A stretch of 64,000 bases of DNA from Marinicella sediminis (GTDB lineage: Bacteria > Pseudomonadota > Gammaproteobacteria > Xanthomonadales > Marinicellaceae): positions 62,001-126,000 of the forward strand of contig NZ_MVBD01000007.1 in assembly GCF_002000055.1 (NCBI RefSeq), written 5' to 3'. This document shows positions 48,359 to 56,874 of this stretch, one piece after another. The notes under the pieces were generated by a model that was not told the origin of the DNA, ran no database searches, and was given only the letters and a program-made list of their open reading frames with translations. Position numbers and translations under genes: made by a program. Position 1 is the first letter of the stretch, and each line of letters starts with the position of its first letter.

Positions 48359-48723
48359 GTCAATCCTCTTTGCGACCCTTGTGCCCACCATTATCACCCA
48401 ACACCGAGGCAATCGGTATGATGCAAATCAATCATTGTGCAAATAATGATGAATCCTGTTTTGTACAGCCATGAACTCATTGGACAAGATGAACAACATT
48501 CTTGACAAGGATTGTCCCAGGCTTGCGTTTATCAAAGCAAGCAACTGATGGACAGTTTGTCAGAACAGCAAATTTCATCCTTCATGGCTCAATCCTGACA
48601 GTGATTGTCCTGATCTTAAAAGCACGGAACACTGATGAACTCTACAATCAACACAGCCTTTGAAAAGAGCATGCCGAATACAGTTGCCAACAAACTCAAC
48701 CTATAACAATACAGGAGTTCAAT
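48359..48723. other. divergent control region with three GACA-TGTC palindromes
   Basis: This gap carries no supported gene. It includes GACA-N5-TGTC at 48504-48516, GACA-N3-TGTC at 48551-48561 and GACA-N5-TGTC at 48597-48609. Their centres are about 46 bases apart, near 4.5 helical turns. A TTGACA at 48502-48507 overlaps the first site but lacks a good -10 partner. The sites lie in front of the FG-GAP gene and could be operators. Confidence 0.4.
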
Positions 48724-50001
48724 ATGAACCGGCACAAAACATCATCCACCCTCCGCTTGTTTGGACTCATCGTCCTGACTTTGCCACCGATGGTTCATGG
48801 TGGTCCGATGCTCAACAGCATGAGCACCGCTTCCAACAACACGTCCACCCTGCTGTATCCAGAAACCGGATATCTCGATGATCGTTTTGGGCATGCTGTG
48901 GCGATTGATGGCTCATGGGCTCTGGCCGGCGCTCCCAGAGATGATGACAATGGACTTGAGGCTGGTGCGGCATATCTGTTTCTTTGGTCGAATAACCAAT
49001 GGACTCAAAAAGCCAAACTGCTGGCGGCTGATGGTGAAGCAGGCGATTCATTCGGGTATTCCGTTAGCTTGTCAGGCAACACCGCAGTGATCGGCGCGGT
49101 GCAGGATGATGATCTGGGTACCGATTCAGGATCAGCTTATGTCTTTGAGTTTGACGGTCTGAGCTGGCAACAAACCGCCAAATTAACGTCCCTGGATGGA
49201 CAGTACATTGACTTTTTTGGTATTTCCATCAGTCAATCTGAAAACCGGATTCTGATCGGTGCCAGTCATCATGACGCAGTGGCCCAAAGCGGCGGATCGG
49301 CATATGTGTTCGAACTCCAGGGAGACCAATGGGTCCAAACCGCCAGACTCAATGCCGCTGATGGTGGCCAGGGAGATCAGTTTGGCCATGCCGTGAGCTT
49401 GTCAGGAGACCGGGCCCTGATTGGCGCTCATCAACATCAGATCAATGGCACCCCCGTCGGAGCAGCTTACCTGTTTGAATGGCATATGGGTGAATGGGTT
49501 GAATCAGCAAAACTGTCTGATCCCAATGGACAATACAACGACCGGTTTGGTATCGCAGTGAGCCTTGATGACCAACAGGCACTGATAGGCGCGACTGGTA
49601 AAAACCTGGCACAGGGCGCTGCCCTGGTGTTTGCAGAAGATTCATTTGGCTGGCGACATACCGCCACCCTGACCGCCATGGACGGGACGTCCGGAGATCG
49701 TTTTGGCTCAGCCGTCAGTCTGCTGGATGGGTCAGCACTGATCGGCGCACCCTATGCGCATGACAACCTCACCGGGGCAGCCTACCAGTTCAACCAATCT
49801 GCTCAATTATGGCAACAAAACCAGCCGTTTCAACCAGATTATGTCGGCGACCATGTGTTTGGTCGCAGCCTTGATCAAAGTACGGGTCATATCATCATCG
49901 GTGCCACTGGTATGGATGCCAGTCCTTCAGGAGCAGGAGCTGCCCACTTGCACCAGCAAAAGTTGCTGCATACAGGAAGGCTGAAAAAATCAGCTCACTG
50001 A
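48724..50001 (+). CDS. exported FG-GAP repeat protein
   Basis: The 425-residue protein has a signal peptide (TLRLFGLIVLTLPPMVHGG). About seven beta-propeller repeats follow, each with an FG-x-A/S-V-S-L-S/D core, LIGA and AYLF/AYVF strands, and a W-containing end (DRFGHAVAIDG, DSFGYSVSLSG, QFGHAVSLSGD, DRFGIAVSLDD, DRFGSAVSLLDG). The spacing of about 55 residues is typical for this bacterial FG-GAP class. AGGAG lies eight bases before ATG 48724. It is a stand-alone gene converging on a serine hydrolase gene. The binding partner is unknown. Confidence 0.85.
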   Translation: MNRHKTSSTLRLFGLIVLTLPPMVHGGPMLNSMSTASNNTSTLLYPETGYLDDRFGHAVAIDGSWALAGAPRDDDNGLEAGAAYLFLWSNNQWTQKAKLLAADGEAGDSFGYSVSLSGNTAVIGAVQDDDLGTDSGSAYVFEFDGLSWQQTAKLTSLDGQYIDFFGISISQSENRILIGASHHDAVAQSGGSAYVFELQGDQWVQTARLNAADGGQGDQFGHAVSLSGDRALIGAHQHQINGTPVGAAYLFEWHMGEWVESAKLSDPNGQYNDRFGIAVSLDDQQALIGATGKNLAQGAALVFAEDSFGWRHTATLTAMDGTSGDRFGSAVSLLDGSALIGAPYAHDNLTGAAYQFNQSAQLWQQNQPFQPDYVGDHVFGRSLDQSTGHIIIGATGMDASPSGAGAAHLHQQKLLHTGRLKKSAH

Positions 50002-50026
50002 TCCTTTGGTCCCGCATGCTCAGGCC

Positions 50027-51562
50027 TCAGTACAACCTGGGGCCTGGCTGAGCTTGTTGATTGCTGTTCACGCAGCCGCCGGTCGAACCCGTGAGTCTTG
50101 ACAACGGTATTTCACCGGCAACTGATTCCACCTCAGATGAAAAAGTGAAGGTGGCTGACAAACAATCGGTGGCACTCATGGTGCCGCTGCCCCATACCGA
50201 TAATTCGACTGTCGCCGGGTCCACAAACACCCCGCCGGTGGTGCTGATGATTTGAAAACTGGCCACATCATTGACAACTTCACCCTGCAGGGTGAACCAA
50301 CGCTGATGATCGCCAGTGGCATCAAAGGTATACCAATAGCCTAAAAATGTCTGACCTTCATTGAGGATTTCAATGTTGATGCCCTGACCATTGGTGGCCG
50401 GATCATACCAGGAACCATTGAGGTCACTGGACATGGGAAACGGCGGCAACTCATCTGTACCAAATGCCAACAACAGGTTTTCCCGCAACACCGTGCCCAT
50501 ACCAGGCGTGGTACTGCTGGTGTTGTAGTCAGCGGCGGTGGAGACAATCACTGTATTGATCTGTGGAATCACAAATATGTACTGCCGGCCAAAACCATTG
50601 GCATAATACATGTCAAATGGCCGACCCCGATCATCGGTCAAACGGGTGATCCACCACTGATAACCATATCCGGCATACTCACTGCTGAACACCGCCGGGT
50701 CGCTGTTGCCGTCACTGTACCTGACCACCGATTGACTGATCCACTCTTCACCCAACAACCGTTCACCTTGCCACACACCGTTGAGGCGGTACAGTTCACC
50801 CACCTTGGCCAGATCAATGGGTTTCATCCACAATCCAAAACCCATGGGTTGCAGACCCCAGGGGAAATCGGTGATGCCCTGACTGGGATTACGGGGATCA
50901 AACACATTCCAGTCGGTATCGGTGATGTCCAGCGGGTCAAACAATTCGGCTTGTGCAAATTCATAGACATCCCGGCCGGTGCGGTTTTGCAGTATCGGAC
51001 TCATCAGTGAAGAATGGCCCGAACTGTAAGCAAACAGCTGGTCCGGGGTGGTTAACACCGACCATTGCGTGGCGGTTCGGTACCAGTCAAAAGTTCCCAT
51101 CATCTGGTAAACCGGATTGGCCGGATCGGTGAATGGTGTACTCCACTCATCCCAACGATATCCATGGCGTTGATTCAACAGATCATGCAAGGTGATTTGG
51201 CTGACCTGAGCCCGATTGGGGACATTGTCATATTGAGGCAAGTAATCCAGGATCGAGGCAGCCGGATTGATTTCGGCGCCCTGATATGCGGCGATCCCCA
51301 GTAGGGCCGAGCCGATGCTTTTGGTCACTGAGAACACCGGACGCTTTTCTCCGCTGTTGTTAAAGTACCGCTCAGTCACCAGTTGACCGTCTCTGATGAT
51401 GATCAGTGAACGAATCTGACCCACTTCGCCTGACTGGATCTGAGCAATGGCGGCATTCAGATATGCCGCATCCAATCCGGCTGCTTCCGGAGTCTGTTCC
51501 GGCCATTCAAATCCATCAACTGTGGAAAAGCTCAAAAGCAACAACAGCAGCATTTTTTTCAT
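50027..51562 (-). CDS. exported beta-lactamase-family serine hydrolase
   Basis: The 511-residue protein has a short signal peptide (MLLLLLLSFSTVDG). The SxxK nucleophile is Ser78-Lys81 (FSVTKSIGSALL), with later class C elements (YSSGHSSLMSPIL, GFGLWMKPIDLAKVGELY, YGYQWWITRL) and an FGRQYIFV near the end of that domain. The last 140 residues form a separate beta domain with WYDPATNGQGINIEIL, a type seen on exported proteins of related bacteria. ATG 51562 is preferred, five bases after GGAGG. Specificity is not determined. Confidence 0.87.
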   Translation of the reverse strand: MKKMLLLLLLSFSTVDGFEWPEQTPEAAGLDAAYLNAAIAQIQSGEVGQIRSLIIIRDGQLVTERYFNNSGEKRPVFSVTKSIGSALLGIAAYQGAEINPAASILDYLPQYDNVPNRAQVSQITLHDLLNQRHGYRWDEWSTPFTDPANPVYQMMGTFDWYRTATQWSVLTTPDQLFAYSSGHSSLMSPILQNRTGRDVYEFAQAELFDPLDITDTDWNVFDPRNPSQGITDFPWGLQPMGFGLWMKPIDLAKVGELYRLNGVWQGERLLGEEWISQSVVRYSDGNSDPAVFSSEYAGYGYQWWITRLTDDRGRPFDMYYANGFGRQYIFVIPQINTVIVSTAADYNTSSTTPGMGTVLRENLLLAFGTDELPPFPMSSDLNGSWYDPATNGQGINIEILNEGQTFLGYWYTFDATGDHQRWFTLQGEVVNDVASFQIISTTGGVFVDPATVELSVWGSGTMSATDCLSATFTFSSEVESVAGEIPLSRLTGSTGGCVNSNQQAQPGPRLY

Positions 51563-51568
51563 CATCAC

Positions 51569-52014
51569 CTCCGGTCATTGATGGATCATTATAATGGAGG
51601 CCTGGCTTGATACCTCAATGAATCGGGAAAAATTGGCCAAACCACTGTCTCCCGCCCATGTGTCCTGTTTTTCATAATGTTTGTCCCGCCAGTAAAAGTT
51701 TTTTTTGCGGCCCATCGATACAATGAGGACCAGGAATAGCGAGTACGGAAACTGATGGCATGTCATGGATACAAGGTCTGTCCATACACGGATGTCAGGC
51801 CATTGACAGGAAGCAGTGGTAAAACAGACAAGGCTGTCTGAAACCCTGGATGGATGCCTTGGTTTGTCGGCAAGGACGCCGCTCTCTTCAGTCAAAACAA
51901 GGAAAAAAAGGCAGGGACGCCACACTCCTCCGACTTTACACCAGTGTTCTGAAGGCCAGGAGGCCGTTTATTTTTCTCAAACAGTACCCCAGAATGCTCT
52001 TTCTCTGTAGCTTG
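51569..52014. other. gene-free 445-base stretch
   Basis: Only the promoter of the serine hydrolase is readable at the left end: TTGAGG (51613-51618 on minus) with ATTATAAT about 51588-51595. The rest (about 51640-52010) gives no recognised protein in any frame. Overlapping open frames on both strands look like chance. The segment from about 51820 to 51990 might be a fragment of an intergenic repeat, but no second copy is in the window. Confidence 0.35.
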
Positions 52015-52692
52015 TTATTTCTTTTGTTGTTTTTCTCTGGCTTCGATGCCCTTGCAGACTTTCCTCACCTGAGCATCACTGGAATGTCGCCAGTTTTTTG
52101 GGCAGTTGGCTTTGGTGACCATTTTGGGGGCCTGGAAGGTTTGTTTATACACAATTTTTGGCGTCGCATAGGGTTCAGCAATCAGCACCACATACTGCGT
52201 TTGACCCGCTTCATTCTCGGCATAACCTACACCCAGTTCATTTTGCCGGGAAAAAAACTCACCATAGCCCAGCACATGATCATGGTGCTTGTTGCTCTGC
52301 GTCAGGTAAGTCATGACCGCTTCAGCCGACCGCATGTTTTTCGCCACTGCTTCCACCTGATTGCCGGTAGGTGGATAAAAAGAGGCAAACCGATAGCCGT
52401 TTTCAATGAGGATTTGGTTGGGTGTATGTTGTTCATCAATTTGTCCGTTGAGCAATGATGCAGCCCGTTTGGCAGCGATCTCAGCCAACAATTCATTACA
52501 CCTCATTGCTGTGCGCTTTTGCGATGTATGGTTGATGACCAGGCTGGCCAATTCCAGCGACTGAGGGTTCAGGCCACAATCCGATGCATCACCCTCGGAG
52601 GGCTCTGATAACAACGCCGATAACAGGATCAACAGAGCAAACATAATTGATAAAAAATAATGTGATTGAAGCCATATCCTAACATGTATCAT
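52015..52692 (-). CDS. CAP/SCP-domain-like exported protein (putative)
   Basis: The 225-residue protein has a hydrophobic N-terminus (YFLSIMFALLILLSALLS), probably a signal or anchor. A CAP-like domain covers about 45-170: LVINHTSQKRTAMRCNELLAE, NQVEAVAKNMRSAEAVMTYL, HHDHVLGYGEFFSRQNELGV, and a hydrophobic YVVLIAEP strand. The CAP fold is mostly found in secreted proteins. The last 30 residues are basic. The start at 52692 is uncertain; ATG 52644 would shorten the leader. The frame diverges from the diguanylate cyclase gene. Confidence 0.6.
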   Translation of the reverse strand: MIHVRIWLQSHYFLSIMFALLILLSALLSEPSEGDASDCGLNPQSLELASLVINHTSQKRTAMRCNELLAEIAAKRAASLLNGQIDEQHTPNQILIENGYRFASFYPPTGNQVEAVAKNMRSAEAVMTYLTQSNKHHDHVLGYGEFFSRQNELGVGYAENEAGQTQYVVLIAEPYATPKIVYKQTFQAPKMVTKANCPKNWRHSSDAQVRKVCKGIEAREKQQKK

Positions 52693-52778
52693 CTGCGACC
52701 GATCAATCAGGATTGTCAGCCTGACACGCTTTGGTTATGATGGTTGGCAATCAATCACTCCGAGCCAGTACTTCATTC

Positions 52779-53801
52779 ATGACCAATGACGCCATCAGCA
52801 CCCACCGAATCAACGTGTTCAAGGTGTTGTTGTTGCTGAACTTCTTTGGCGCATTCTGGTTCGCCATCGTCAACTTCAACAGGGACCTGCAACTGCTGGC
52901 CTGGCTGGAGTTGATCATTGTCCTGATCACGGCATTGGCGCTGTGGCGCATCAGAAAACCCATCCCCTTCAACACCTACCTGAGCCTGGCGACCACTTAC
53001 GTGGTGTTTTTTGGCTGTTTTCTGTTGTTTGCCCTGAATCACCCAGGAGTCAGCCAAAACATCCACATCTGGATCACCACCATACCCTTAATGACCTATT
53101 TATTGCTGGGTTCCAGGCGGGGTTTGTTACTGACCTCGCTGTTCCTGGGGCTGGTGGTTACCTGGCACCTGATGCACTTTGACTTCCTGACATTCTGGCA
53201 ATCACTGGCTGCGGTGGCCAATGTGGTGTGTGTGGTGATGGCCATCTGGGGCATGTCACATGCTTATGAACTGGCCAATGAAAAGGCCCAGCAACAATTA
53301 CAGACCATGGCAACCCGGGATCACCTGACCGGCCTGATGAACCGCTCACTGCTCAACCAGACTTTTCAGCAGGCTTGTGAAGAGACCGCGTTTGACCAGC
53401 AAATCGTGGGACTGATTGTCGCTGACATTGATCATTTCAAAACCATCAATGACCAATACGGCCATGAAGTTGGCGACCAGGTTTTGAAGGCTTTTGCAGA
53501 CATCCTCAGACAGTGTACCAACCGTCCAGAGTTGGCTTTCAGGTTGGGTGGGGAAGAGTTTTGTCTGATCATTCCCAACACCACGTGTTTGCAGGCCGGG
53601 CAATTGGCTGAACAACTCCGACAAAACCTGCGCAAGCATCCGCTGCACCAACTTGGCATCAACGAACCTGTGACTGTCAGCTGTGGAATTGCCACCAGTG
53701 ACACCCCGGATTTACCATTCAAAAAACTACATGCTGATGCCGACAGACGGATGTACCTGGCCAAAGCACAGGGGCGTGATCAGGTCATGACACAAGACTG
53801 A
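52779..53801 (+). CDS. membrane diguanylate cyclase (GGEEF)
   Basis: The 340-residue protein has about five or six membrane helices in its first 170 residues (VFKVLLLLNFFGAFWFAIV, LNHPGVSQNIHIWITTIP etc.) and a GGDEF domain (about 185-340). GGEEF is at 257-261; DIDHFKTINDQYGHEVGD is the metal/GTP region. The RxxD inhibitory site is absent: the matching segment reads NRPE. It makes c-di-GMP. ATG 52779 is preferred on context; ATG 52737 and 52740 are in frame. Thirty-odd bases after its stop begins a second cyclase. Confidence 0.87.
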   Translation: MTNDAISTHRINVFKVLLLLNFFGAFWFAIVNFNRDLQLLAWLELIIVLITALALWRIRKPIPFNTYLSLATTYVVFFGCFLLFALNHPGVSQNIHIWITTIPLMTYLLLGSRRGLLLTSLFLGLVVTWHLMHFDFLTFWQSLAAVANVVCVVMAIWGMSHAYELANEKAQQQLQTMATRDHLTGLMNRSLLNQTFQQACEETAFDQQIVGLIVADIDHFKTINDQYGHEVGDQVLKAFADILRQCTNRPELAFRLGGEEFCLIIPNTTCLQAGQLAEQLRQNLRKHPLHQLGINEPVTVSCGIATSDTPDLPFKKLHADADRRMYLAKAQGRDQVMTQD

Positions 53802-53843
53802 AACGTTGTTTTACGTCACAAACAAGAATTTGTGGTTCAGTCA

Positions 53844-55046
53844 ATGATAAACTACCCGGGTGTGTCAATAACTGCCGCTGATCCGGCAGACAGTGGTGTG
53901 AACAATCCTCAAACAAAACGTGCGGCTGAACAGGTTTTTCTCAAGCGGGTGACTCTGTTTTACGGAAATGCCGGTGGCAATGTGGCAGTGGCCATGATCA
54001 CAGCGGTGATTGCCTCATTCATCATGATCGATGCGGGTGTCAGTATCCTTGCCATATTTATCTGGCTGAGTCTGTTGGTGTTGTTCATTGCATTGGTGTT
54101 GTTGGTTGAGGTCCGGTTTGAAGCAGCTGTCCTGACCATTGACAACGCCAACTGGTGGCTTAAGCTGCGCATGATCAGTGGTGGCCTGGTGTCCCTGATG
54201 TATGGCCTTTTGGTGTTCTTTTACCCGGATCAGGTGCTGTCACATCACGTCATGTATGTAGTGATGTTACTGATCGCCCTGGTGGCACTGTGCGCCACAG
54301 GATTTGCAGTGATGCCGGTGTATACCTACCTGGTCAGTGCAGTGACCATGCTGCCCATGCTGTTGTTTCTCATGCTGAATGTCTCTGTTTTCAACCTGGG
54401 TCTGGCCTTCACCATGATCGTGATCTGGGGGGTACTGATCAACAAAGCCCGGCTGGTGTCCATCACTGCCATCCAGGCTCTGGAAAGTAACGAAAAACTG
54501 ACCCGGGAAATAGAGGACCACAAACAAACCCGAAAACAGCTGAAACACATGGTAAACCATGATCACCTGACGGGGCTGCCAAACCGCAAATATCTGCTTG
54601 ATCAATTGCGTGAACGCTTGCAGGAAAAGCAACAACATGGTGTCAGTTTTGCGTTGTTGTACCTTGATCTGGATGGTTTCAAAAACATCAATGATGAGCG
54701 CGGACACGCCATGGGTGACTGGCTGCTTAAGGCCGTTGCCGGACGCCTCAGGGCCGCCCTGCCCGAGCAACACATGCTGGCGCGCATGGGTGGTGACGAA
54801 TTCATCATTCTGGTCTCAATGGACACTGAAGATCAGCACAACATGGATCTGAAACCACTGATCAAAGCCATCCGCAAACCATTTGAGGAACCATTGCCAT
54901 TACCAGATGGCCACCCGGCGCTGATTGGCATCTCAGTTGGCGCGGTGCATGCCAGCGACCTGCACCGATCAGCCAGGGCCATCATTCAGGCCGCAGATCA
55001 GGCCATGTATGCCGACAAAAACCGTAAGCGTAACGAGTTACCCTGA
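53844..55046 (+). CDS. membrane diguanylate cyclase (GGDEF)
   Basis: The 400-residue protein has an N-terminal membrane sensor of about six helices (AVAMITAVIASFIMIDAGV, FIWLSLLVLFIALVLLVEV, etc.), a short coiled-coil linker (SNEKLTREIEDHKQTRKQLK) and a GGDEF domain (about 230-400). GGDEF is at 316-320; YLDLDGFKNINDERGHAMGD matches the active-site region. No RxxD I-site precedes it. GTG 53832 is an alternative start. It follows another cyclase but differs in sequence and signature. Confidence 0.9.
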   Translation: MINYPGVSITAADPADSGVNNPQTKRAAEQVFLKRVTLFYGNAGGNVAVAMITAVIASFIMIDAGVSILAIFIWLSLLVLFIALVLLVEVRFEAAVLTIDNANWWLKLRMISGGLVSLMYGLLVFFYPDQVLSHHVMYVVMLLIALVALCATGFAVMPVYTYLVSAVTMLPMLLFLMLNVSVFNLGLAFTMIVIWGVLINKARLVSITAIQALESNEKLTREIEDHKQTRKQLKHMVNHDHLTGLPNRKYLLDQLRERLQEKQQHGVSFALLYLDLDGFKNINDERGHAMGDWLLKAVAGRLRAALPEQHMLARMGGDEFIILVSMDTEDQHNMDLKPLIKAIRKPFEEPLPLPDGHPALIGISVGAVHASDLHRSARAIIQAADQAMYADKNRKRNELP

Positions 55047-55057
55047 ACTGATGGTTT

Positions 55058-56377
55058 TCAGAACATCAGCAGGGTCACACTTTGAGCGACCACGATGTTG
55101 GTGTCATCAGTGACGTTATACACCTGACAGACCACCACTTCATTGACCCCTCCCTGGGTACCTTTGTTGCAATTGACGGTCATCACATCACTGCCATTTT
55201 CTTCCACCGAAGTCATGAAAAACAAGCCCTGATAGGAAAACGGCAGGTCCACCACACAATTGCCAAAGGTGGCTCCGTTGCTGACCATGATTGACTGGGC
55301 ATTGATGTTATTGAATGACTGTTGAACCATGGAACCGGCATTGCCACATGAAAAAGTCACTCCCGCTTTCACAAAACCATATTGTGTGGCCGGCTTGTCA
55401 TGGACTGCATCCCCATCCACCGCCAGGTCATCATTGATCGTGGTTTTGTTGTTCAGCACTGTTTCACCAAACACGTACAGTCCCTGGGTGGGAGGTGGTA
55501 TCACTGCGGCATTGGCCGGGCCCACACTGACCCCAAGGTTGCTTCTGATTTGTAAGGCAAACTGACCATTGACAGTGGCAGTCAATGGGTGGGCTCCGCT
55601 GCTGACAGCCATGTTGGTCACATCCAGCAAGGTGTTGCCTTCAACCGTCAGTCCGGCATTGATGTCCGTATCACCCTGCACATACAAACCATTGGCAGGC
55701 GCCAGCGGACCGCCACCGAGGTTGGTGCCGCCGTTGCTTTGAACCTGAAAACGGGTTTGACCACCGATGCGGGCCCGAATCGGACTGTCACCGGCTGCTG
55801 CTTCAATGAACAAAGTGTTGTCAGCAGGCGGGTTGCTGTTGGCGGAACCACCGATCTGCACGTTGCCGCCGGGATAAGTGATGCCATTGGCCTGCTGAAC
55901 CCAAACCGTTGAGGCTTCATCGGTGCCAGGCACCCAGTCACTGCCATCAAACTTCAGTACCTGACCGGCACTGGCCCCTTTGTCATCCAGGTATTCAGCC
56001 TGCAGTGCGTAAGGGGTGGCATTGATCCTTTGCCAGGGTGTGAGCTCGGTGTAAGGATCGACCGAACCAAACGGCCTGATCATTACCCTGAGGTAAAACT
56101 CGGCACCGGTGAATGGTCCGGGACCAAAATCCAACTCCACCGTGAACAAACCAGCATCTGTGGTCACCTGTGCCAGTTCCTGAAAAGCAATCATGTTACC
56201 GCCAGTGGCCTGATCACGCAGCTCAAAACGCATCCCATAATCACCGCTGGCCGGTGAACCACCGTCAGTCAGTGTGCCCTGATACGTGAACCGGCTGCCT
56301 ACCTGTTGGGCCTGAGCCACCCCCGCCAGCAACAACAAACCAATCATCAGCCCTCTTCTGTATTGTGCGTTCAACAT
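55058..56377 (-). CDS. exported FTYQG-type beta-helical/repeat protein
   Basis: The 439-residue protein has a signal peptide (LMIGLLLLAGVAQAQ). It starts with SRFTYQGTLTDGGSPASGDY, followed by a conserved domain with TPWQRINATPYALQA. The middle (about 140-330) is Gly/Asn-rich with short repeats (QIGGSANSNPPAD, LGGGPLAPANGLYVQGD), fitting a trimeric fibre or beta-helix. A globular tail with several Cys follows. This domain is common in Marinicella/Wenzhouxiangella-like and myxobacterial genomes, but its function is not known. ATG 56377 has GAGGGA upstream and clears the previous gene; ATGs at 56380 and 56383 are also possible. Confidence 0.7.
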   Translation of the reverse strand: MLNAQYRRGLMIGLLLLAGVAQAQQVGSRFTYQGTLTDGGSPASGDYGMRFELRDQATGGNMIAFQELAQVTTDAGLFTVELDFGPGPFTGAEFYLRVMIRPFGSVDPYTELTPWQRINATPYALQAEYLDDKGASAGQVLKFDGSDWVPGTDEASTVWVQQANGITYPGGNVQIGGSANSNPPADNTLFIEAAAGDSPIRARIGGQTRFQVQSNGGTNLGGGPLAPANGLYVQGDTDINAGLTVEGNTLLDVTNMAVSSGAHPLTATVNGQFALQIRSNLGVSVGPANAAVIPPPTQGLYVFGETVLNNKTTINDDLAVDGDAVHDKPATQYGFVKAGVTFSCGNAGSMVQQSFNNINAQSIMVSNGATFGNCVVDLPFSYQGLFFMTSVEENGSDVMTVNCNKGTQGGVNEVVVCQVYNVTDDTNIVVAQSVTLLMF

Positions 56378-56387
56378 CATCATTCCC

Positions 56388-56639
56388 TCATTCATAATCA
56401 TCTTTAAAAATCAAATCTTGGTTCCTCTGCCAATAGCCAGCTGAAACCTCAAAATCGTTACCGTCGGACTGACCAACCACCGTCTGCCCTGAACTGCCCT
56501 GCAGCGAATAAGAACCACCTGAGGCCTGGTGACCCGAACCCACCACTTTTTTGGTGATGGCATAATCCTGTGCCCACAGGCTCCAGGCCATGACGCATAA
56601 AGCCAATCTCAGCAGCATTTTTATGTACCCAGGTTTCAT
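56388..56639 (-). CDS. 83-residue exported protein with IFKDDYE tail
   Basis: The small protein has a signal peptide (MLLRLALCVMAWSLWAQ after MKPGYIK). A short domain with VVGSGHQASGGSYSLQGSSG, GQTVVGQSDG and FEVSAGYWQ repeats a pattern known from small exported proteins of related bacteria. It ends DLIFKDDYE, a variant of the shared tail motif. The start at ATG 56639 has GAGGAAAC upstream; an upstream frame to 56699 lacks a signal peptide. It is 10 bases before the FTYQG protein gene, so the two are likely co-transcribed. Confidence 0.7.
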   Translation of the reverse strand: MKPGYIKMLLRLALCVMAWSLWAQDYAITKKVVGSGHQASGGSYSLQGSSGQTVVGQSDGNDFEVSAGYWQRNQDLIFKDDYE

Positions 56640-56798
56640 TTGTGTTTCCTCAACGATTGTGTGACCAAGTACCTGCCAGTGTAGTGCCCATTGGGACAAT
56701 CAGGTTCTGAGAAGTTCTGAATATTTCTGAATTTGGTCTGGCGCATCAGTGCTTTGACACCTTGGATGACAGACTTTGGTTTGATTGAGAAGATAACA

Positions 56799-56837
56799 CC
56801 CAAAAGCCAGCACGAAGAACCTCGGCTGGCTTTTGGG
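56799..56837 (-). terminator. rho-independent terminator after the metalloprotease gene
   Basis: A perfect 13-bp stem (CCCAAAAGCCAGC/GCTGGCTTTTGGG) with a 13-base loop lies 38 bases past the metalloprotease stop. The T4 lies inside the stem. The hairpin is symmetric enough to act on either strand. Confidence 0.7.
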
Positions 56838-56874
56838 GTTATGCTGATATGATGCTCAGCATCGCTTGGCAGGC

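Noticed and set aside
51575-51925. 116-codon minus-strand frame
   Set aside because: It has no recognised domain, overlaps a plus-strand frame, and includes the promoter of the serine hydrolase gene.
51850-52458. 202-codon plus-strand frame
   Set aside because: It runs antisense through the CAP-like gene, which has a domain pattern and hydrophobic leader; the plus frame has neither.
54267-54773. 168-codon frame antisense to the second diguanylate cyclase
   Set aside because: It mirrors the coding pattern of the well-supported GGDEF gene and is His/Gln-rich without a domain.
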